Below are positions 1 to 5,377 of a stretch of DNA of 9,734 nucleotides, piece by piece. The DNA comes from Eubacterium sp. (lineage in GTDB: Bacteria; Bacillota; Clostridia; Peptostreptococcales; Anaerovoracaceae), in contig JAFOKI010000266.1 of NCBI GenBank assembly GCA_017419895.1, positions 1-9,734 of the forward strand, written 5' to 3'. Under the pieces are notes generated by a model. The model did not search any database. It saw only the letters and a list, made by a program, of their open reading frames with translations, and was not told where the DNA came from. A program made the position numbers and the translations under genes. Every line of letters starts with the position of its first letter. Position 1 is the first letter of the stretch.

Positions 1-1
1 C

Positions 2-157
2 AAATCATCGGCGATGGGAAGTCTTTTCAAACTCACTTATGACATTACCCTGAAAGATCCGGCAGCGGAGAAAGAAATGGTTGACATGATCAGATGCAGG
101 AACGGGAACCTGGAAGTGAGCGTGATGAAACAAGGCTATATATCGGATGCGCTTTGA
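2..157 (+). CDS. DUF4956 domain-containing protein, C-terminal fragment
   Basis: This is an open frame running in from the left edge and ending in TGA at 155-157 (followed at once by a second, out-of-frame TGA). The 51 visible residues include LFKLTYDITLKDP, then KEMVDMIRCRNGNLEVSV. An alternating beta-strand, a charged helix and a terminal RNGNLEVS strand are what I remember of the cytoplasmic C-terminal domain of DUF4956 proteins, which have N-terminal membrane helices (outside this window). In Clostridia, DUF4956 genes often sit beside VTC-type polyphosphate polymerase, CotH-like kinase and Cthe_2159-type carbohydrate-binding genes; the next gene here is of the last kind, which supports the call. 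The 46-base gap to that gene holds no terminator, so the two are probably co-transcribed. The identity rests on a short tail. Another membrane protein with a similar ACT-like C-terminus is possible. Confidence 0.6.
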   Translation, partial: KSSAMGSLFKLTYDITLKDPAAEKEMVDMIRCRNGNLEVSVMKQGYISDAL

Positions 158-190
158 TGAATGGATAATGCAGGATGATATATAAGATAA

Positions 191-196
191 AAGGAG
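191..196 (+). promoter_or_regulatory. Ribosome binding site for the Cthe_2159-type lipoprotein
   Basis: AAGGAG lies 7 bases upstream of the ATG at 204. The spacing is standard, and the signal peptide begins directly at that ATG, so the start is well fixed. Confidence 0.8.
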
Positions 197-203
197 AACT
201 GGT

Positions 204-2021
204 ATGAAATTCAATAAAACAAAGCGTGCTGCGCTCGCCCTTGGGCTTACTCTCATGATGACATGCTCATTCACGGCATGCGCGGCGCAGACAGCAGCAG
301 AAAGTAATTCTTCCGGAGCGGTGCAGCGCACAGAGGAAAGCGCTGCAGCAGAAAGTGATTCTTCAAAAGTGACCCAGGTAAGCACCGTCACGGACATGTT
401 CACGGAAAGAGACCTTGCAGGGACATATGATGAAAGCTCGGCAGTCAGGATAACTTTGTCGGATCAGGGCACAGAAGCTTTGACTGCAGATGGTAAAACG
501 TCCAATGATGTGTCGGTTGACGGACAAAATGTGACGATTTCAGACGAAGGCGTATATATCCTGACCGGAACGCTGTCGGACGGACAGATAATCGTCGACT
601 GCGGCAGTTCGGAAAAAGTCCAGCTGGTACTTGACGGAGTCAGCATCACGAATGATTCGAGCGCTGCGATCTATATAAAATCCGCCGACAAAGTCTTTGT
701 GACGCTTGCAGAGGGCAGCGAAAACACTCTTTCTAATACAGGAAGCTATGTTCAGACCGATGACAACAATGTGGACAGTGTAATATTCTCAAAGGACGAT
801 CTGACTCTGAACGGAACGGGATCGCTCACGGTTAGCGCCGAATACGGACATGGCATCGTTTCAAAAGACGATCTGGTACTCGCGGATGTGACGCTCACAG
901 TAACTGCAGAGAAGAAGGCTCTCGATGCTAATGACAGTGTGCGCATAGCAAGCGGTACATTCGATCTGACCTCGGGTACAGACGGTATCCACGCAGACGA
1001 TGATGATAAGAATGTGGGCTTTGTTTACATAGCGGACGGAGATTTCACGATAAGCGCAGGGGATGACGCAGTACATGCTCTTGCGGATCTCACGATCGAT
1101 GGCGGGAAGATCAACGTAACAAAGAGTTATGAAGGCCTGGAAGGAACCACGGTCACGATCAATGCGGGAGACATAAATATAGTTTCTTCCGATGACGGTA
1201 TCAATGCCGCAGGCGGTAATGATGCAAGTGGTTTCGGAGCAGGCGGCAGGAACGGAAACGTAACTGAGGATCAGAATGATGCTTTCGCATCGTCCCAGAC
1301 ATGCCTCATTCAGATAAATGGCGGAAATGTCCATGTGAACGCGGAAGGTGACGGTATAGACTCCAACGGTTCGATTGAGATAACCGGAGGAACGACTTTC
1401 GTGGAAGGACCGCAGGGGAGCGGTAACGGAAGCCTTGATGTCGGCGACAGATCAGGTTCAGCGATTATAACGGGAGGATACTTTGTTGCGGCAGGATCAT
1501 CCGGAATGTCCGTAAACTTCGACAGCGCATCCACTCAGGGAGCGATACTCCTGAATACAAACAATGCGACAGGAACAGTGACAGTCAAGGATGCTGCCGG
1601 AAACGAGATCGTATCTGAAACAACTTCCAAACAGTTCAATTGTGTGCAGGTAAGCACGCCTGAAATCAAGCAGGGTGAAACATATACCGTTACAGCGGGC
1701 GAGACTGATTACACAGTAACTATGGACAGCCTGATCTACGGTAACTCCGGAGGATTCGGAGGCCGCGGCGGAATGGGCGGTTTCGATAACGGCAACGGCG
1801 GAGGACAGATGCCCGGTAACGGTCAGTACGATCAGATGCCAGGCAATGGTCAGTATGATCAGATGCCGCGAGGACATATGGGAGGACGAGGCGGCATGAA
1901 AGGCGGTAATCAGGGGCAGATGCCCGCTGCACCGGAAAACCCTGATAATGGATTTTCAGGCGGTTCCGGGAACGGCAGCTCCGGTGATGCAGACGGCCAG
2001 ATAGCCGACAAAGCAATTTAG
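204..2021 (+). CDS. Lipoprotein with Cthe_2159-type carbohydrate-binding beta-helix domain
   Basis: A 605-aa exported protein. Residues 1-26 form a lipoprotein signal: basic start (KFNKTKR), hydrophobic core, and a lipobox FTA-C with Cys26 as the predicted lipidated residue. A Ser/Ala/Glu-rich linker follows to about residue 75. Residues ~78-490 are repetitive short beta strands rich in G, D, N and T, with family-typical segments such as VQLVLDGVSI, AIYIKSADKVFVTL, ADDDDKN (264-270), SDDGINAAGG (from ~329) and GDGIDSNG (382-389). These match the Cthe_2159/DUF4353 family, whose C. thermocellum founder is a pectate-lyase-like right-handed beta-helix that binds cellulose and polygalacturonate and carries calcium. 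The Asp clusters here could be Ca sites (inference). Residues 513-605 are a Gly/Met/Gln-rich tail with tandem repeats and no LPXTG. A role in binding plant polysaccharide at the cell surface is inferred. It is probably binding-only, since no lyase catalytic set was recognised. Confidence 0.85.
   Translation: MKFNKTKRAALALGLTLMMTCSFTACAAQTAAESNSSGAVQRTEESAAAESDSSKVTQVSTVTDMFTERDLAGTYDESSAVRITLSDQGTEALTADGKTSNDVSVDGQNVTISDEGVYILTGTLSDGQIIVDCGSSEKVQLVLDGVSITNDSSAAIYIKSADKVFVTLAEGSENTLSNTGSYVQTDDNNVDSVIFSKDDLTLNGTGSLTVSAEYGHGIVSKDDLVLADVTLTVTAEKKALDANDSVRIASGTFDLTSGTDGIHADDDDKNVGFVYIADGDFTISAGDDAVHALADLTIDGGKINVTKSYEGLEGTTVTINAGDINIVSSDDGINAAGGNDASGFGAGGRNGNVTEDQNDAFASSQTCLIQINGGNVHVNAEGDGIDSNGSIEITGGTTFVEGPQGSGNGSLDVGDRSGSAIITGGYFVAAGSSGMSVNFDSASTQGAILLNTNNATGTVTVKDAAGNEIVSETTSKQFNCVQVSTPEIKQGETYTVTAGETDYTVTMDSLIYGNSGGFGGRGGMGGFDNGNGGGQMPGNGQYDQMPGNGQYDQMPRGHMGGRGGMKGGNQGQMPAAPENPDNGFSGGSGNGSSGDADGQIADKAI
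1806..1868 (+). repeat. 27-bp tandem repeat encoding QMPGNGQYD
   Basis: Two full 27-base units (1806-1832 and 1833-1859) and a 9-base partial third encode QMPGNGQYD-QMPGNGQYD-QMP. The units differ only at synonymous third positions (for example cccggtaac versus ccaggcaat), so the protein repeat is conserved more strictly than the DNA. It lies in the Gly-rich C-terminal tail of the Cthe_2159-type lipoprotein. Confidence 0.85.
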
Positions 2022-2042
2022 TATCTGTGAAATATGCAATAT

Positions 2043-2077
2043 GCTGTCACGCCGGTAAGGCGTGACAGCTTTGTTGT
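2043..2077 (+). terminator. Rho-independent terminator after the carbohydrate-binding lipoprotein
   Basis: A perfect 11-bp stem GCTGTCACGCC / GGCGTGACAGC with a GGTAA loop is followed by TTTGTTGT. It starts 21 bases after the stop codon and separates the surface-protein unit from guaB. Confidence 0.9.
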
Positions 2078-2133
2078 ATCGAAACCAATACGCGAATGTG
2101 CTGAAAAGTTGTATGCAAGATTAATAAGTCACC

Positions 2134-2162
2134 TTGCGGAATCAGATTAAATATTATAGAAT
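2134..2162 (+). promoter_or_regulatory. Candidate sigma-A promoter of guaB
   Basis: TTGCGG (2134-2139), a 17-base spacer and TAGAAT (2157-2162, five of six consensus positions). The -35 matches only its TTG half. The predicted start of transcription is near 2169, leaving a leader of about 40 bases, which is too short for a purine riboswitch. Nothing resembling a PurR box pair or a guanine riboswitch was seen between 2078 and 2208. Confidence 0.55.
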
Positions 2163-2197
2163 TAATTAAATGTTCAAGCCACACGTAATCGAGGAAC

Positions 2198-2203
2198 AGG
2201 AGG
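2198..2203 (+). promoter_or_regulatory. Ribosome binding site that decides the guaB start
   Basis: A perfect AGGAGG lies 5 bases before the ATG at 2209. The frame is also open to an earlier ATG at 2170, which has no ribosome binding site, so this site fixes the main start at 2209. Confidence 0.85.
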
Positions 2204-2208
2204 ACTCA

Positions 2209-3720
2209 ATGGCATACTTTTTTGAGGAACCATCAAGAACATTCAATGAGTATCTGCTGATACCGGGATATACATCGGAAGCGTGCCTTCCGGACAATGT
2301 ATCTCTCAGGACACCAATAGTTAAATTCAGAAAAGGTGAAGAGTCGGCGCTTTACGCAAACATTCCGCTGGTATCGGCGGCGATGCAGGCTGTATCCGAC
2401 GACAATATGGCAGTAGCGCTTGCAAGAGAAGGCGGCATCTCGTTCATTTACTGCTCGCAGACGATCGAGAATCAGGCTGCGATGGTGAGACGCGCGAAGG
2501 AATACAAAGCCGGTTTTGTAAGGAGCGACAGTAATGTGCGTCCGGACCAGACTCTGGCGGACGTGTTAAAACTCAAGGAAAAATACGGACATTCAACGAT
2601 AGCGGTAACAGATGACGGAACGTCTGCGGGCAAGATGCTCGGACTGGTAACGAGCCGCGACTACAGAGTGAGCAGGACACCGATCGATACGCCGGTCAGC
2701 GAGTTCATGACGCCGTTCGATAAACTCGTCTGCGCAAAAGAGGGCTGCACTCTCAGCGAGGCCAATGACATTCTTTGGGACAATAAGCTGAACGCGCTTC
2801 CCGTAATCGATGACAACCAGAGACTCGTGGCATTCGTATTCAGAAAAGACTACGACAACCACAAGACCAACCCGCTCGAACTCTTGGATAACCATAAGCG
2901 TTTTGTCATTGGAGCAGCGGTAAACACCAGAGACTATGAAGAGCGTATCCCGGCGCTCATAGACGCAGGCGCGGACGTGCTCTGCATCGACTCTTCAGAA
3001 GGCTACTCCGTATGGCAGGCCAGAACACTTGCATGGGTACGCGAGAAATACGGCGACACGGTCAAAATCGGCGCAGGAAACGTAGTCGACGCTGACGGAT
3101 TCAGATTCCTTGCGGATGCCGGTGCGGACTTTATCAAGATCGGTATCGGCGGCGGTTCGATCTGCATCACGCGTGAGCAGAAGGGTATTGGCCGCGGACA
3201 GGCGACAGCAGTCATAGATGTCGCAAAGGCAAGAGATGAGTATTTCGAGGAAACCGGTGTTTATGTACCGATCTGTTCGGACGGCGGTATCGTATACGAC
3301 TACCATATGACTTTGGCGCTTGCGATGGGATCCGATTTCATCATGCTCGGAAGATATTTCGCCCGTTTCGACGAGGCACCGAGCAACAGGCTCAATATAA
3401 ACGGAAACTACGTCAAGGAATACTGGGGTGAAGGTTCCAACCGTGCCCGCAACTGGCAGAGATATGACCTCGGCAGTGAGACGACAGGTATGAAATTCGA
3501 GGAAGGCGTCGACTCGTACGTACCGTACGCGGGCGGTATCCGCGAAAACCTTGCTCTTTCGCTCAACAAAGTCAAATCGACCATGTGCAACTGCGGAGCA
3601 ATTGACATCCCGACTTTCCAGAAAACCGCCAAGCTCACGCTTGTATCCGCGACATCCATCGTGGAAGGCGGAGCGCATGACGTTATCCTGAGAGATTCGG
3701 CACAGAACACGATCAGATAA
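2209..3720 (+). CDS. guaB: Inosine-5'-monophosphate dehydrogenase
   Basis: A 503-aa cytoplasmic enzyme that oxidises IMP to XMP with NAD+, the committed step toward GMP. The start at 2209 ([12 protein letters not shown]) is chosen for its AGGAGG and because family members begin there. Domain order: N-terminal TIM-barrel part (1-~95); CBS pair (~100-215, including MTPFDKL and NALPVIDD); then the main barrel. Visible catalytic elements are the [10 protein letters not shown] strand with Asp261; [11 protein letters not shown]; the loop [12 protein letters not shown] with Cys319 (the nucleophile that forms E-XMP*) and Thr321; and SDGGI. The mobile flap is [18 protein letters not shown] with Arg418-Tyr419 (general base), followed by [13 protein letters not shown]. 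The [18 protein letters not shown] version of the loop marks a subfamily distinct from the Bacillus/E. coli GPGSICTTR type. It is shared, as I recall, by Clostridia and Tritrichomonas foetus. No terminator follows, so the DUF4234 gene is probably co-transcribed. Confidence 0.97.
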   Translation: MAYFFEEPSRTFNEYLLIPGYTSEACLPDNVSLRTPIVKFRKGEESALYANIPLVSAAMQAVSDDNMAVALAREGGISFIYCSQTIENQAAMVRRAKEYKAGFVRSDSNVRPDQTLADVLKLKEKYGHSTIAVTDDGTSAGKMLGLVTSRDYRVSRTPIDTPVSEFMTPFDKLVCAKEGCTLSEANDILWDNKLNALPVIDDNQRLVAFVFRKDYDNHKTNPLELLDNHKRFVIGAAVNTRDYEERIPALIDAGADVLCIDSSEGYSVWQARTLAWVREKYGDTVKIGAGNVVDADGFRFLADAGADFIKIGIGGGSICITREQKGIGRGQATAVIDVAKARDEYFEETGVYVPICSDGGIVYDYHMTLALAMGSDFIMLGRYFARFDEAPSNRLNINGNYVKEYWGEGSNRARNWQRYDLGSETTGMKFEEGVDSYVPYAGGIRENLALSLNKVKSTMCNCGAIDIPTFQKTAKLTLVSATSIVEGGAHDVILRDSAQNTIR

Positions 3721-3760
3721 TGGCCGGTCATGGCCTTGGATGATATAGAAATGATATCTT

Positions 3761-3765
3761 GGAGG
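3761..3765 (+). promoter_or_regulatory. Ribosome binding site for the DUF4234 gene
   Basis: GGAGG sits upstream of two adjacent in-frame ATGs at 3770 and 3773, with spacers of 4 and 7 bases. The 7-base spacing favours the ATG at 3773; the choice changes the protein by one Met only. Confidence 0.7.
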
Positions 3766-3772
3766 TGTAATG

Positions 3773-4726
3773 ATGACAATTGACAGAAGAAGGAGTATCA
3801 TCACATGCGTGATCCTCACGATCATTACCTGCGGCATTTATGAGTTTATCTGGATAGCCAGGGTACATGAGGATCTCGAAAATGAAAGCCAGCAGTATTC
3901 GGGGACGAGCGGCGGAATGGTCGTACTATTCTCTATTCTGACGTGCGGTATATATTTTCTTTACTGGCTGTATAAATCGGGCGGCAAGATCTCATATATC
4001 AAGCGTATGGATCTGGGCGACAGCAACATCGTTTCCACAAGCGACAACGGGCTTCTTTATCTGATCCTCGGTATCTTCGGCCTTGGAATCGTAGCAATGG
4101 CTCTCATGCAGTCCGATCTCAACGATCACTTTACACTGACTTCGGGCTGGCAGGATAACGTGAACGGCGGCGGATACGGCGGCGGTTATGGTCCGCAGGG
4201 CGGCGCTCCTAACGGCGGATACAATTACAATAATACGCAGCAGAGCGCTCCGAACTACAACACTTACGGCGGCCCGGGAGCGACTTACAGCTATGGCGGC
4301 GGCTATACCGGTCAGCAGAGTGCTCCGAACTACGAGCAGCAGCACTATGAAGCACCGCAGTACGGCCAGCCACAGCAGCCTCAGTATGGTGAGTCTCAGT
4401 ACGGTCAACCCCAGTATGGTCAGCCACAGCAGCCGTATTATGAAGCTCCTCAGTACAGTCAGCCTGCTCAGCCGGAGCAACCGATATACAGCCAGCCAGC
4501 TAAGCCGGATCTCCAGTACGGGCAGTTCCAGTATGACGCCCCTGCAGAAGATATTCCGAACGCAGGACCGCAGATGGTTTGGGATGCGAGTGTTCCGGGA
4601 GAATCCGGACCGGAGGCTCCTGTTCAGGATGCGTCCCAGAATGATCCTTCGCTGAACTGGTATGATCAGGCGACAGAAGAGGCAAGTCAGCCGGTAGACG
4701 AACCCGATCCGAAAAATGTCGAGTAA
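3773..4726 (+). CDS. DUF4234 domain membrane protein with Q/Y/G-rich disordered tail
   Basis: A 317-aa protein of unknown function. The N-terminal ~120 residues look like DUF4234: a basic start (DRRRS), three hydrophobic segments (~8-28, 48-68, 93-112), and the motif TCGIYxxxW twice (TCGIYEFIW at 19-27; TCGIYFLYW at 57-65). The acidic stretch VHEDLENESQ lies between the first two helices. Residues ~130-256 are low-complexity, made of G, Y, Q, N and P (GGGYGGGYG, QQSAPNY twice, QYGQPQ repeats). Residues ~257-317 are acidic and also look unstructured (EASQPVDEPDPKNVE at the end). Helix orientation and which side of the membrane holds the tail are not certain. It follows guaB by 52 bases without a strong terminator and precedes one at 4771, so it probably shares the guaB transcript. 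No link to purine metabolism is visible in the protein itself. The family call is firm; function is unknown. Confidence 0.85.
   Translation: MTIDRRRSIITCVILTIITCGIYEFIWIARVHEDLENESQQYSGTSGGMVVLFSILTCGIYFLYWLYKSGGKISYIKRMDLGDSNIVSTSDNGLLYLILGIFGLGIVAMALMQSDLNDHFTLTSGWQDNVNGGGYGGGYGPQGGAPNGGYNYNNTQQSAPNYNTYGGPGATYSYGGGYTGQQSAPNYEQQHYEAPQYGQPQQPQYGESQYGQPQYGQPQQPYYEAPQYSQPAQPEQPIYSQPAKPDLQYGQFQYDAPAEDIPNAGPQMVWDASVPGESGPEAPVQDASQNDPSLNWYDQATEEASQPVDEPDPKNVE
4238..4530 (+). repeat. Degenerate repeat region encoding the Q/Y/P-rich tail
   Basis: A 21-base unit encoding QQSAPNY occurs at 4238-4258 and 4313-4333, differing at one synonymous base (agc/agt). From about 4350 to 4530 the sequence is built of variants of cagtayggycagcc (QYGQP), spaced irregularly with AP, EAP and PQQP linkers. 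Third-position variation is high, suggesting selection on the amino-acid pattern rather than a recent DNA expansion. Confidence 0.75.
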
Positions 4727-4770
4727 TACGGTAGTCGTTCGGTATTAAAATCAAATATTTGCAAAGCAAT

Positions 4771-4810
4771 GGGGCTGTCGCATTTTGATGAAGCGGCAGC
4801 CTCTTTGTTT
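4771..4810 (+). terminator. Rho-independent terminator after the DUF4234 gene
   Basis: An 11-bp stem GGGGCTGTCGC (4771-4781) / GCGGCAGCCTC (4793-4803), with two G-U pairs and an 11-base loop, is followed by TTTGTTT. It ends the guaB-DUF4234 unit. Confidence 0.8.
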
Positions 4811-4902
4811 CCGGAGCGATTTTGGCGGTTATTTGTCAGGGGAATTGCTTTGAGAATTGCGGTGAGTGATCTGACGCAATGGGATTCATCTGCGCAAAGA
4901 CT

Positions 4903-4932
4903 TTGTAAACGTCGCAAATAATGTGTTACAAT
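4903..4932 (+). promoter_or_regulatory. Extended -10 promoter of the DUF2752 gene
   Basis: TTGTAA (4903-4908), an 18-base spacer and TACAAT (4927-4932), with TGT directly before the -10 (extended -10 TGn). Transcription would start about 7 bases later, near 4939, which is the A of the in-frame ATG chosen for the gene. Confidence 0.6.
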
Positions 4933-4938
4933 CAAAAA

Positions 4939-5310
4939 ATGGATTTAAAAAGAGTAAGAAATCTTGCAATAGTATTGGCAGTGCTCGTGGGGTACGCGCT
5001 CGTGTGCCATTTCACCGCTTTCAGGATCCCGTGCCCATTCTTCACTGTAACGGGACTCAAGTGTCCGGGATGCGGCATGACCAGGATGTGCATGGATATC
5101 ATGCACTTGGATCTCAAGGCGGCATATCTGGAGAATAGGGCTATATTCGTTACGCTGCCGGTGCTGGGGTGGTTTCTTGGATACAACGCGCTCAGGTATG
5201 TTGGCGTGATAAAAGGTGAAAGACTGAAAAAACCGACGGAAATCATAGGATGGTGCCTGGTTGCCGTTTATGTGATTTTTGGATTTGTAAGAAATTTCAC
5301 TGGTATGTAG
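4939..5310 (+). CDS. DUF2752 domain-containing small membrane protein
   Basis: A 123-aa protein of unknown function. The DUF2752 hallmark is clear: CPFFTVTGLKCPGCGMTRM (32-50), with Cys32, Cys42 and Cys45 and the CPGCGMTR motif, followed by a short amphipathic stretch ending LKAAYLENRAIF. Hydrophobic segments lie at ~8-27, 68-88 and 102-119, so it is an integral membrane protein with the Cys motif between the first and second helix. The cysteine pattern suggests metal or redox chemistry, but no activity has been assigned to the family as far as I know. The start is uncertain. An ATG at 4921 would add MCYNQK but lies upstream of the -10 element, so I take the ATG at 4939 (MDLKRVRNL). Neither has a Shine-Dalgarno sequence. 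It sits 67 bases before guaA. Confidence 0.85.
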   Translation: MDLKRVRNLAIVLAVLVGYALVCHFTAFRIPCPFFTVTGLKCPGCGMTRMCMDIMHLDLKAAYLENRAIFVTLPVLGWFLGYNALRYVGVIKGERLKKPTEIIGWCLVAVYVIFGFVRNFTGM

Positions 5311-5315
5311 AAACG

Positions 5316-5357
5316 GCTGTGCGCAGGCATAAAAGATTGCGGAGTCACGGCTTTGTC
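5316..5357 (+). terminator. Weak hairpin between the DUF2752 gene and guaA, possible terminator or attenuator
   Basis: GCTGTG (5316-5321) pairs with CACGGC (5346-5351), and the adjoining CGCA (5322-5325) with TGCG (5338-5341), leaving GAGT bulged and a 12-base loop. TTTGTC follows, similar to the TTTGT tails of the other terminators here. The bulge and short tract make it weak. It ends only 20 bases before the guaA start, so it could modulate read-through into guaA rather than fully stop transcription. Confidence 0.3.
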
Positions 5358-5365
5358 TGATAAAA

Positions 5366-5371
5366 AAGGGG
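5366..5371 (+). promoter_or_regulatory. Ribosome binding site for guaA
   Basis: AAGGGG with a 6-base spacer precedes the ATG at 5378. No convincing promoter was found in the 67-base gap; the best -35-like TTGCGG (5337) has only a poor -10 (GATAAA at 5359). Confidence 0.7.
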
Positions 5372-5377
5372 AAAACA

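Noticed and set aside
154..186. A separate promoter for the Cthe_2159-type lipoprotein (TTGATG ... TATATA/TATAAG)
   Set aside because: The spacers are 19 and 21 bases, the -35 overlaps the upstream stop codon, and the short gap without a terminator is better explained by co-transcription.
2078..2208. Purine riboswitch or PurR boxes before guaB (CGAA at 2080 and 2093)
   Set aside because: The two CGAA copies point the same way and lack the PurBox context, and the predicted leader is only about 40 bases with no conserved riboswitch core.
3722..3735. GGCC...GGCC hairpin after guaB
   Set aside because: A 4-bp stem without a T-tract is too weak to call a terminator.
2995..3837. A 280-codon open frame on the minus strand across the 3' half of guaB
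   Set aside because: It is fully antisense to a strongly conserved enzyme, has no ribosome binding site or recognisable domain, and is explained by third-base bias of the guaB codons.
4188..4655. A 155-codon plus-strand frame overlapping the DUF4234 tail, Ser/Arg/Thr-rich
   Set aside because: It is an alternative reading of the Q/Y/P repeat DNA. Its low-complexity content follows from the repeats and there is no start signal.
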